Assembly: GCA_947487595.1 (NCBI GenBank)
Contig: CANKXJ010000044.1
Span: 1 to 6,503 of the forward strand
Direction of reading: 5' to 3'
DNA from: Actinomycetota bacterium
Lineage (GTDB): Bacteria > Actinomycetota > Actinomycetes > Nanopelagicales > Nanopelagicaceae
DNA length: 6,503 nt
Positions within the stretch are counted from its first letter, which is position 1. Every line of letters starts with the position of its first letter. The notes beneath the pieces were generated by a model. It searched no databases, was not told the origin of the DNA, and saw nothing but the letters and a program-made list of their open reading frames with translations. A program made the translations under genes and the position numbers. This document shows positions 1-5,943 of this stretch, in pieces.

Positions 1-1
1 A

Positions 2-1372
2 CATGGATCCGCTAACGTCACCACAGGTCAGGTGTATTCGCGCGTTATTGCAAGAGAGCGTCGTGGTGAGTATTTAGGCGAAACTGTTCAAGTTATTCCA
101 CATATCACTAATGAGATCAAAGAGCGTATTCGAGCAATGACCTCACCAGATATTGATTTAGTGATTACTGAGGTTGGCGGAACTGTCGGAGATATTGAAT
201 CGCAACCATTCCTGGAATCTATTCGTCAGATTCGTCAAGAGGTTGGCCGCGATAATGTTTTCTACTTACACGTTTCTTTGGTTCCATATATTGGCCCATC
301 AGGTGAATTAAAGACCAAGCCGACGCAGCACTCTGTCGTTGCACTCCGCAGTATTGGTATTGCTCCGGATGCAATAGTTTTGCGTTCAGATCGCGAGATT
401 CCTCTTGCAGTGAAGAAGAAGATTTCACTGATGTGTGACGTGGATCTTGAGGCAGTTGTTGCTGCTATGGATGCACCTTCCATATATGACATTCCCAAAG
501 TGTTGCATTCAGAAGGCTTAGACGCCTATGTTGTTAAGCGTTTAGATCTAGGTGGCCATGATGTGGTGTGGGGTGAATGGGATACCTTGCTCCAGAAAGT
601 CCATCATCCTAAGCACCATGTTCGAGTCGGCCTTGTCGGAAAATACATTGATCTGCCAGATGCTTACCTTTCAGTTTCTGAAGCTCTGCGCGCCGGTGGT
701 TTTGCAAATGAAGCAAAGATTGAAATTGTTTGGATTCCAAGTGATGAGTGCGAAAGTGCAGAAGGTGCCAAGAAGCATCTGAGTGGCTTGGATGCCATTG
801 TTGTTCCTGGGGGTTTTGGAATTCGAGGCATTGAAGGAAAAGTTGGTGCGCTTAAATTTGCCCGTGAAAACAAGATTCCAACGCTGGGATTGTGTTTAGG
901 GTTGCAGTGCATGGTGATTGAAGCTGCTAGAAACCTAGCTGGCATAAAGGATGCTATTTCTGCTGAGTTCTCTGATTCTGGAACACCAGTGATAGCAACT
1001 ATGGATGATCAAAAACATGTTGTTGCAGGACAAGGTGATATGGGCGGCACAATGCGCCTGGGTCTCTATAAAGCAGATCTACTCAAAGGATCAGTAGTAG
1101 CAGATACGTATGGATCACTTGAGATTTCAGAGCGCCATCGTCATCGCTATGAAGTCAACAATAAGTATCGTGATCAAATTTCTAAGGCTGGCTTAGTTTT
1201 CTCAGGCATGTTTGCCGAGCGTGACTTGGTGGAGTTTGTGGAACTGCCTCAACAGGTGCATCCTTACTACGTAGGAACACAGGCTCACCCAGAGCTACGT
1301 TCACGTCCAACGAAGCCACACCCACTCTTTGTTGGATTGATTAAAGCGGCGGTAGCAGCGAAAGGTAAGTAA
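2..1372 (+). CDS. pyrG: CTP synthase (glutamine-hydrolysing), 5' end cut by window
   Basis: Converts UTP to CTP with ATP and glutamine, the last step of de novo pyrimidine nucleotide synthesis in the cytosol. The frame is open from base 2, where GSANVTTGQVYSRV matches the interior of PyrG, so the GTG at 32 is an internal valine and not a start. Roughly the first 90 residues, with the P-loop of the synthetase domain, lie outside the window. The rest of the synthetase domain runs to about nt 600 (ERRGEYLGETVQVIPHITNE, TEVGGTVGDIES, GELKTKPTQHSV). The class I glutamine amidotransferase domain follows from about nt 620 (VGLVGKYIDLPDAYLSV). The nucleophile Cys is at 893-895 (LGLCLGLQC), and the His and Glu of its triad are at 1286-1288 and 1292-1294 (GTQAHPELRSRP). 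All three are intact. The stop TAA is followed immediately by the ATG of the next ORF. Identification is secure. Confidence 0.97.
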   Translation, partial: HGSANVTTGQVYSRVIARERRGEYLGETVQVIPHITNEIKERIRAMTSPDIDLVITEVGGTVGDIESQPFLESIRQIRQEVGRDNVFYLHVSLVPYIGPSGELKTKPTQHSVVALRSIGIAPDAIVLRSDREIPLAVKKKISLMCDVDLEAVVAAMDAPSIYDIPKVLHSEGLDAYVVKRLDLGGHDVVWGEWDTLLQKVHHPKHHVRVGLVGKYIDLPDAYLSVSEALRAGGFANEAKIEIVWIPSDECESAEGAKKHLSGLDAIVVPGGFGIRGIEGKVGALKFARENKIPTLGLCLGLQCMVIEAARNLAGIKDAISAEFSDSGTPVIATMDDQKHVVAGQGDMGGTMRLGLYKADLLKGSVVADTYGSLEISERHRHRYEVNNKYRDQISKAGLVFSGMFAERDLVEFVELPQQVHPYYVGTQAHPELRSRPTKPHPLFVGLIKAAVAAKGK

Positions 1373-1474
1373 ATGATCGTTGGAGTACCTAAAGAGATGA
1401 AGGTCCACGAATCACGAGTTGCTATCATGAAAACCGTAGTCAAAGCGCATGGATATGCAAACGTTGAATTTTGA
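1373..1474 (+). pseudogene. Remnant of alanine dehydrogenase N-terminus (33 codons)
   Basis: A 33-codon ORF begins directly after the pyrG stop. Its first 18 residues, MIVGVPKEMKVHESRVAI, have the start of the alanine dehydrogenase / transhydrogenase-alpha N-terminal domain (family pattern VGVPKE-K--E-RVA-TP). The KVHESRV stretch favours alanine dehydrogenase (ald). A TPAGV-like continuation should follow but is absent in all three frames, and the ORF ends at TGA 1472-1474 after an unrelated-looking tail (MKTVVKAHGYANVEF). The full enzyme is about 370 residues, so over 90% is missing. No other ald piece was seen in the window. A purine-rich AAAGG lies 7 nt before the ATG, so the remnant is probably still translated. 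The next gene, xerD, starts inside it at 1449, so reading the remnant may couple translation into xerD. As I recall, ald lies near xerD and parA in Streptomyces, which supports the identity. An alternative is a leader peptide that resembles ald by chance, or an assembly collapse. Confidence 0.68.
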
Positions 1475-2378
1475 TTTAGTCTCCACATCGTTTCTCAATC
1501 ATTTAACAATTGAACGTGGATTATCTGTGCACACGATTGCGGCATACCGCAGAGATTTAGTTAAGTTCGAAATCTTTCTCAACGGAAGACCTCTAGGCGA
1601 AGTTGACCCACAAGTTATCTCTGAATTTGAAGTATCCCTAAAGAGCGCTCAAGCATCACCTGCGAGCATTAGTCGAATCAATTCTACTGTGCGATCTTTT
1701 TTTAAACATGCCATGAGTGAGTTTGGAGTAGCTAATCCAACTTTCGAGATGTCTCCAAGCCAATCAAAGCGGCGACTACCAAAAGCGTTAACGGTGGAGC
1801 AGATTATGTCTTTGATTAATGCTGCTTATAGGGAGAGTGAACCCATAACTCTTCGAGATCAAGCAATGATTGAGCTGCTCTATAGCAGCGGTGCTCGAGT
1901 CTCTGAACTTGTGGGGATCAATATTGCAGATATCGCTAGTGTGCAAAGCGCAGATGGTGAAATCACTACTCCCAAACTTCGTGGAAAAGGCTCTAAGGAG
2001 CGAATAGTTCCACTGGGCTCTTTTGCAACAAAGGCCATTACTGATTACTTAGTTCGCATACGTCCCATGCTTGCCGCTAAGAGTTCTAAAACCAATACTG
2101 CCCTCTTTCTTAACTCCAGGGGAGCGCGCTTAACGCGCCAGTCCGCCTGGAATATGGTGATTAGAACGGCAAAAGATGCTGGAATGGAAGCCCATGTTTC
2201 ACCCCACGTCTTTAGGCATTCATATGCGACACATTTATTAGATGGTGGGGCTGATATTCGCGTCGTTCAAGAGCTATTGGGGCATGCCTCAGTGACTACA
2301 ACGCAGATATACACCCTTATAACTATCGATAAAGTTCGAGAAAGTTATTCACTCGCTCATCCTCGAGCACGCGGTTAG
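1449..2378 (+). CDS. xerD: Site-specific tyrosine recombinase XerD
   Basis: Cytosolic tyrosine recombinase that, with a XerC partner, resolves chromosome dimers at dif, normally under FtsK control. Its 309 residues match the family length. The N-terminal core-binding (SAM-like) domain spans about residues 10-95 (NHLTIERGLSVHTIAAYRRD). The catalytic domain spans about 110-300, with all active residues present: Arg150 (SSGARVSEL), Lys180 (LRGKGSKERIVPLG), His253 and Arg256 (PHVFRHSYATHLL), His279 (LLGHAS) and nucleophile Tyr288 (TTQIYT). The ending AHPRA favours XerD over XerC. An in-frame TAG at 1437-1439 limits the start to ATG 1449 or ATG 1455; 1449 gives the usual distance to the ERGLS motif. 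There is no clear Shine-Dalgarno sequence, and the start lies inside the ald remnant in another frame (26-nt overlap), so translational coupling or a short leader is likely. A TATCAT at 1423-1428 could be a local -10 element. Confidence 0.94.
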   Translation: MDMQTLNFDLVSTSFLNHLTIERGLSVHTIAAYRRDLVKFEIFLNGRPLGEVDPQVISEFEVSLKSAQASPASISRINSTVRSFFKHAMSEFGVANPTFEMSPSQSKRRLPKALTVEQIMSLINAAYRESEPITLRDQAMIELLYSSGARVSELVGINIADIASVQSADGEITTPKLRGKGSKERIVPLGSFATKAITDYLVRIRPMLAAKSSKTNTALFLNSRGARLTRQSAWNMVIRTAKDAGMEAHVSPHVFRHSYATHLLDGGADIRVVQELLGHASVTTTQIYTLITIDKVRESYSLAHPRARG

Positions 2379-2384
2379 TAGTTC

Positions 2385-2795
2385 TTAGAGTCCGCGCAGA
2401 CGGCGAGCAAGAATACTTTGATCACCTTTTGCTTCAAGATCAGCAATGATGACAGCAATTGATTCGCGAACAATACGACCGCGATCAACTGCAAGTCCAA
2501 GATCTCCGCGAAGTTGCAAACGGGCTTGATCTAATTCAAAGAGCTCATCAGGAGATAGATAGACCGTGATTTTTTCATCATGGCGCTCACGTCCAGAAGG
2601 TGAGCGATCAACTGTTGTCACACGACGGCGAGCAATAGTGCGAACACCCTTTTTGCTAGATGGTGCCTTTGGTGTTGCAATAGCTGGTGGCACAAGTGGT
2701 GCGGGTGTTTCACTTTGCGCAGGAACGGCGCTTAACGCTGGGGTAGTTGAACGAAATAATTCGTCGGCACCTGGAAGATTTGCTCTGCGTGTCAT
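2385..2795 (-). CDS. Small basic protein with predicted ribbon-helix-helix domain, ParA partner
   Basis: 136-residue protein with no name I can assign. Residues 1-16 (MTRRANLPGADELFRS) look like a short conserved-type N-terminal motif. About 17-48 is a Pro/Ala-rich disordered stretch, and 49-72 is strongly basic (KKGVRTIARRRV). From 74 the pattern fits a ribbon-helix-helix fold: a strand at EKITVYLS, helix A around 82-96 (PDELFELDQARLQL), a turn, then helix B around 105-122 (RGRIVRESIAVIIADLEA). It overlaps the upstream parA by ATGA and has its own strong ribosome binding site, so the two are co-transcribed. Small RHH proteins beside ParA ATPases (for example ParG with ParF) bind centromere DNA, repress their own operon and stimulate the ATPase through a flexible basic N-terminus. 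The layout here fits that role, but this is inference from pattern and context. Its end is 6 nt from the convergent xerD stop. The coding call is good; the function is tentative. Confidence 0.85.
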   Translation of the reverse strand: MTRRANLPGADELFRSTTPALSAVPAQSETPAPLVPPAIATPKAPSSKKGVRTIARRRVTTVDRSPSGRERHDEKITVYLSPDELFELDQARLQLRGDLGLAVDRGRIVRESIAVIIADLEAKGDQSILARRLRGL

Positions 2796-3676
2796 CGTGC
2801 GCCTCCTCGGGCAATAAGTTCTTTAGCTAGGCGGCGATATGAAGCTGCGCCACCGGAGCTGGTTGCATATGTCGTGATTGGCTCCCCAACAACTGTTGTT
2901 TCAGGGAAACGAATCGTCTTTGCAATAATTGTCTCAAATACATCTTGTGGGAACTGCTCCAGAATACGCTCTAGAACCTGGCGGTTATGAGAAGTCTTCT
3001 TGTCATACATCGTTGCCAAAATACCAATAAGTCGTAGATTTGGATTTAGAAAAGTTCTGACTTTATCCAAGTTTCCCTTAAGTTCAATGAAGCCATGAAG
3101 TGCAAAATACTCACATTGCAAAGGAACGATAACTTCATCGGCTGCAACCAGTGCGTTAATTGTTAACTGTCCCATTGTTGGCTGGCAGTCGATCAAAATA
3201 ACATCGTAGTAATCGCGCACAGAGCCCAAAGCGCGCTTGAGATATTGCTGGCCACCAATTTCGGCGCCAAGTGTTGTTTCAGCTGTTCCAAGGTCGCGGT
3301 TGGCAGGTAAGAAATCAAGGCCCGGTACTGCAGATTTAAGAACTATTGAATCGACATTTGCAGTTGGAGTCATCAGTGCGTAATAAACAGTTTGTTCCAG
3401 CGGAAGTGAATGGGCATTAACACCTAGACCAAGTGAGAGGCCACCTTGAGGATCAAAATCCACCAGCAAAACACGGCGACCCATCTCGGCAAGGGATGCG
3501 CCAAGATTAATTGTTGTAGTGGTTTTACCGACTCCACCTTTTTGGTTGAAGATCGCAACAACTTTTGCATTTCCATGCTCTGTGATGGGAGCAGGTGTGG
3601 GGATACTTGAGGCTTTTTTGCCTAGAAGGGTGGCAGTAGTTGCTACATCTTCCTGCTTTGTCGATTTAGCGTTCAA
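2792..3676 (-). CDS. parA: ParA/Soj-family chromosome partitioning ATPase
   Basis: 294-residue member of the ParA/MinD deviant-Walker ATPase family; such proteins form ATP-dependent dimers on nucleoid DNA and move partner-bound DNA or cargo. After about 35 variable residues comes VVAIFNQKGGVGKTTTTINL, the deviant Walker A motif, with signature Lys46 and P-loop Lys51. Next are LVDFDPQGGLSLGLG (Walker A', Asp73 and Asp75) and VILIDCQPTMGQLTINAL (Walker B, Asp163). The C-terminal half has the usual ATMYDKKTSHNRQVLE and RFPETTVVGEPITTYA segments. The start is TTG at 3674-3676, chosen because AAGAGG (plus-strand 3685-3690) lies 8 nt upstream; the TTG is unusual and may lower expression. It heads a two-gene operon with the RHH protein and is divergent from scpA. 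No canonical ParB is nearby, so this is probably the second, scpA-linked ParA (compare M. tuberculosis Rv1708), not the ParA beside the replication origin. Confidence 0.94.
   Translation of the reverse strand: MNAKSTKQEDVATTATLLGKKASSIPTPAPITEHGNAKVVAIFNQKGGVGKTTTTINLGASLAEMGRRVLLVDFDPQGGLSLGLGVNAHSLPLEQTVYYALMTPTANVDSIVLKSAVPGLDFLPANRDLGTAETTLGAEIGGQQYLKRALGSVRDYYDVILIDCQPTMGQLTINALVAADEVIVPLQCEYFALHGFIELKGNLDKVRTFLNPNLRLIGILATMYDKKTSHNRQVLERILEQFPQDVFETIIAKTIRFPETTVVGEPITTYATSSGGAASYRRLAKELIARGGAR
2802..2808 (-). promoter_or_regulatory. Strong Shine-Dalgarno for the RHH gene inside parA
   Basis: On the minus strand the sequence is GAGGAGG, 6 nt before the ATG at 2795 and inside the last codons of parA. 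It is the best ribosome binding site in the window. It fixes the start of the small protein and suggests that the protein may be made in at least equal amount to ParA, as expected for a DNA-binding partner. Confidence 0.8.
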
Positions 3677-3702
3677 GCGTCAAACCTCTTTTCAATGATT
3701 TG

Positions 3703-3720
3703 AGCGCGAGCCTACGCGCT
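3703..3720. promoter_or_regulatory. Perfect inverted repeat framing the parA -10 element (possible operator)
   Basis: The arms AGCGCG (3703-3708) and CGCGCT (3715-3720) are exact reverse complements around a 6-nt centre (3709-3714). That centre is the proposed -10 hexamer of the parA promoter. A dimeric repressor bound here would block the promoter directly. The adjacent RHH protein is the natural candidate, since ParG-type partners repress their own operon. The repeat is visible in the sequence; the regulator is inferred. Confidence 0.5.
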
Positions 3721-3737
3721 ACCTAGAACTGGAGCAA
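3709..3737 (-). promoter_or_regulatory. Candidate promoter for the parA-RHH operon
   Basis: Read on the minus strand, TTGCTC (plus-strand 3732-3737) and TAGGCT (plus-strand 3709-3714) are separated by exactly 17 nt. This fits a primary sigma factor promoter of actinobacterial type, with TANNNT at -10 and TTG-N3 at -35. Transcription would begin near 3702, giving a leader of about 25 nt that carries the AAGAGG ribosome binding site and the TTG start. Called from pattern and position only. Confidence 0.5.
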
Positions 3738-3745
3738 CTGTGAAG

Positions 3746-3751
3746 TAGTGT
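3746..3751 (+). promoter_or_regulatory. -10 element for a leaderless scpA transcript
   Basis: TAGTGT fits the actinobacterial TANNNT -10 pattern and is followed by exactly 6 nt (GGCGCC) and then the scpA ATG. This is the spacing expected when transcription begins at the A of the start codon. No Shine-Dalgarno sequence precedes the ATG, which agrees with leaderless translation, common in actinobacteria. I see no good -35 match. Confidence 0.5.
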
Positions 3752-3757
3752 GGCGCC

Positions 3758-4630
3758 ATGGATTTATCACTGGAGGAGTCAAAGGATGTCAACGCCGTAG
3801 CAGGCGCGTTCTCCGTCCACCTCAATAACTTCGATGGTCCTTTTGACCTGCTCCTGCAACTTATCTCTCGTCACAAGATGGATATCACTGAGATCTCTCT
3901 GAGCTTGGTTACTGATGAATTCATAGCCTTTATTAGGGCTCTGGAGGCCACAGGCGAGGGTTGGCGCTTAGATCAGGCAACTGAATTCCTAGTTGTGGCT
4001 GCAACCTTGTTAGATTTGAAAGCGGCAAGGCTATTGCCAAGTGGTGAGGTAGATGATGAGGAAGATCTAGCCCTGCTAGAAGCCCGCGACATTCTCTTCG
4101 CCCGTTTGCTTCAGTATCGAGCTTTCAAGGAGATTGCAGCAACCTTTAGCGAGCGCATCTCTATGGCCGATAAGTTCTTCCCACGAGTTGTCGCTCTGGA
4201 TCCAACGTTGAGCGCTCTGCTTCCCGAGGTACTCATCGGAGTGGGGCCACAACGCTTTGCTGCCATTGCCGAACGCGTCCTAACTCCTAAAGTCTCACCG
4301 CTCGTGAGCACGGAGCACCTCTATCAGCAAATGGTCAGTGTGGCTGAAGAGTCTCGAGTTGTGATTGAGGCTTTGCGCAGATCTAAGTCGATGAGTTTTA
4401 GAAATTTAGTCTCAGATGCAGAGAACGTTTTGGTGGTTGTCGCTCGATTCCTGGCCCTGCTCGATCTCTATCGCCAAGGGGTTTTGCGCTTTGACCAGGT
4501 AATCGCCCTGGGAGAGTTGCAGATCTCCTGGACTGGATCTGAGTCTGGGGAAGTAGAAGTTTCCGATGAGTTTGATCTACCCGTGTTTTTAGAAGATGAC
4601 GACCAAACAGAAGGTAATGGGAATGTCTAA
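3758..4630 (+). CDS. scpA: Segregation and condensation protein A (kleisin)
   Basis: Kleisin subunit of the SMC-ScpAB condensin, which compacts the chromosome and helps separate sister origins. It bridges the two SMC heads and binds a ScpB dimer. The 290 residues contain the typical N-terminal block FSVHLNNFDGPFDLLLQLIS (about 18-37), followed by HKMDITEISLSLVTDEFIAF and the helical EFLVVAATLLDLKAARLLP. The central linker is acidic (DDEEDLALLEARD). The C-terminal winged-helix part is about 215-260 (VVARFLALLDLYRQGVLRFDQ). An acidic tail of about 30 residues (262-290, rich in Asp and Glu) follows. The start is ATG 3758, supported by the FDGPFDLLL distance and by a leaderless-type promoter just upstream. 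Its last 8 nt overlap scpB, consistent with translational coupling of the two partners. SMC itself is not in the window. Confidence 0.95.
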   Translation: MDLSLEESKDVNAVAGAFSVHLNNFDGPFDLLLQLISRHKMDITEISLSLVTDEFIAFIRALEATGEGWRLDQATEFLVVAATLLDLKAARLLPSGEVDDEEDLALLEARDILFARLLQYRAFKEIAATFSERISMADKFFPRVVALDPTLSALLPEVLIGVGPQRFAAIAERVLTPKVSPLVSTEHLYQQMVSVAEESRVVIEALRRSKSMSFRNLVSDAENVLVVVARFLALLDLYRQGVLRFDQVIALGELQISWTGSESGEVEVSDEFDLPVFLEDDDQTEGNGNV

Positions 4631-5174
4631 TGTAGAAGTTGAGCGTTCTATCGAAGCGATCTTGATGGTCGTTGATGAGCCTGTTTCCGAGATCATTTTG
4701 GCCCAGGTTCTAGAGAAGAGCGTAGATGAGGTTGAGGCTGCCCTGGCCCACCTTGTCACTACTTATGATGATCGAGGTTTCTCCCTTCGTAAAATCAACG
4801 GGGGATGGCGCTTCTATAGCAACCCTGACTACAACACGGCCGTTGAAAAATTCGTTCTAGATGGCCAGCAATCTCGCTTGACCCAAGCTGCCCTTGAGAC
4901 CCTCTCGGTTATTGCTTATCGCCAACCAGTCTCACGGGCCCGTGTTTCAGCTATTCGCGGGGTTAATGTCGAGGCAGTTATGAAGACCTTGGTGACTCGA
5001 GGCTTGGTGGAGGAGTCGGGGATAGAACACGAGAGCGGAGCGATCCTCTACAAGACGACTAGCTATTTTCTCGAGCGTTTAGGTCTTAACTCCCTAGAAG
5101 ATCTGCCCGCCTTGGCCCCATATCTGCCTAACTTAGATGGCCTAGACGAAATCCTTGATTCGCTAACTGACTGA
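4623..5174 (+). CDS. scpB: Segregation and condensation protein B
   Basis: Dimeric winged-helix partner of ScpA in the SMC condensin. The chosen start gives 183 residues: MSNVEVERSIEAILMVVDEP is the usual N-terminus, with the first winged helix at about 1-80 (GGWRFYSNPDY) and the second at about 85-150. The second contains the family hallmark LTQAALETLSVIAYRQPVSR, then IRGVNVEAVMKTLVTRGLV. Upstream in-frame ATGs exist at 4596 and 4617. I prefer 4623 because AGAAGG (4609-4614) lies 8 nt before it, whereas it is only 2 nt before 4617, and 4596 has no spaced site. With this start the gene overlaps the end of scpA by 8 nt, so stoichiometric coupled synthesis is likely. The C-terminal tail (LPALAPYLPNLDGLDEILD) is acidic. 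Confidence 0.95.
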   Translation: MSNVEVERSIEAILMVVDEPVSEIILAQVLEKSVDEVEAALAHLVTTYDDRGFSLRKINGGWRFYSNPDYNTAVEKFVLDGQQSRLTQAALETLSVIAYRQPVSRARVSAIRGVNVEAVMKTLVTRGLVEESGIEHESGAILYKTTSYFLERLGLNSLEDLPALAPYLPNLDGLDEILDSLTD

Positions 5175-5181
5175 CATCCGC

Positions 5182-5215
5182 GCTATCCTTGCCCCCTGAC
5201 TGTCGGGAGGATAGC
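5182..5215 (+). promoter_or_regulatory. Hairpin covering the rluB ribosome binding site
   Basis: GCTATCCT (5182-5189) and AGGATAGC (5208-5215) are perfect 8-bp reverse complements. Inside them a CCC run (5192-5194) can also pair with GGG (5205-5207) across a 2-nt bulge. The right arm contains the rluB Shine-Dalgarno GGGAGGA (5205-5211), 5 nt before the ATG. In read-through mRNA from scpB the hairpin would hide the site; ribosomes finishing scpB at 5174 are close enough to influence it. TATCCT within the left arm also looks like a -10 element, but no -35 sits at the right distance. There is no U-run, so it is not an intrinsic terminator. Confidence 0.55.
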
Positions 5216-5216
5216 C

Positions 5217-5930
5217 ATGGGCCAGATGCGCCTGAATAAGATAATTGCTGATGCGGGTATCACAAGCCGCCGTGGTGCAGATGAGCTCATTGAGTCTGGT
5301 CGAGTTTCAGTCGATGGTCTCACGATTCGTGAAATGGGCTCAAAATTTGACCCTGAATTAGTTCATGTCATGGTAGATGGTGAGACAATCACTCGCTCAT
5401 TGTCTAAGTCTTATTTAGTACTTCATAAACCTAAGGGTGTTTTGTCAACCATGTATGACCCAGATGGTAGACCTTCGTTGAGTGATTTCATCGACCTACG
5501 AAAAGAGCGACTTTTCCACGTCGGACGGCTGGATAAAGATTCCGAGGGATTGATCCTTTTGACCAATGATGGAGATCTAACTTTCCGCGCAACACACCCA
5601 TCTTTTGGCCTGGAAAAGACCTACATCATCGAGCATGAGGGAAAGCTGCCGATCGGAATCGATAAAATTCTGCTCAAAGGCATCGAATTAGAGGATGGGA
5701 TGGGTCGGGTTTTGACCTATAAAGAGCTATCGCCAACCTGGCTCGAAGTCTCTATTCACGAGGGCAGGTACCACATTATTCGCCGGCTCATGGAGGCAGT
5801 CGATGTTCAGGTCCTTCGACTGATCCGAACTCACTTCGGTCCGATCTCCCTGGGAGACACCCCAGAGGGGCGCTGGCGAAACCTGAATGAAGGAGAATTA
5901 ACAAATCTACGTAACGTTTTAGGGCTTTAA
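5217..5930 (+). CDS. rluB: Ribosomal large subunit pseudouridine synthase, RluB/RsuA family
   Basis: Converts specific uridines of rRNA to pseudouridine; RluB acts on 23S rRNA helix 80, position 2605 in E. coli numbering. The 237 residues show an N-terminal S4 RNA-binding domain at about 4-60 (MRLNKIIADAGITSRRGADE, IESGRVSVDG). The catalytic domain begins at about 64 with YLVLHKPKGVLST. The catalytic Asp is residue 106 in HVGRLDKDSEGLILLTNDGD, and the late family motif is EGRYHIIRRLMEAV (182-195). The canonical form of that last motif is EGRNRQVRR; the Tyr-His-Ile-Ile version is a mild deviation that keeps the Arg residues. The start is ATG 5217 behind GGGAGGA; ATG 5226 (MRLNKI) is a weaker alternative. 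It follows scpB by 42 nt, the usual actinobacterial arrangement. The exact target nucleotide (RluB, RluE or RsuA type) is inferred from gene context. Confidence 0.93.
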   Translation: MGQMRLNKIIADAGITSRRGADELIESGRVSVDGLTIREMGSKFDPELVHVMVDGETITRSLSKSYLVLHKPKGVLSTMYDPDGRPSLSDFIDLRKERLFHVGRLDKDSEGLILLTNDGDLTFRATHPSFGLEKTYIIEHEGKLPIGIDKILLKGIELEDGMGRVLTYKELSPTWLEVSIHEGRYHIIRRLMEAVDVQVLRLIRTHFGPISLGDTPEGRWRNLNEGELTNLRNVLGL

Positions 5931-5943
5931 CGTTTTTACGCTA

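Noticed and set aside
552..945. Other open frames over pyrG on both strands
   Set aside because: They overlap a well-conserved enzyme, lack ribosome binding sites, and have low-complexity or unrecognisable translations.
2124..2138. GCGCG-CTTAA-CGCGC inverted repeat, similar to the parA operator candidate
   Set aside because: It lies in xerD coding sequence for a conserved stretch (RGARLTRQ), has a different centre length, and is likely a codon-use coincidence.
2566..2817. Plus-strand open frame opposite the RHH gene
   Set aside because: The minus-strand gene has a strong ribosome binding site, ATGA coupling with parA and a domain-like C-terminus; the plus frame is a shadow.
5912..5940. Intrinsic terminator after rluB, from the T-rich TAACGTTTT repeats
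   Set aside because: The repeats are direct, not inverted, so no GC stem precedes the T-run.
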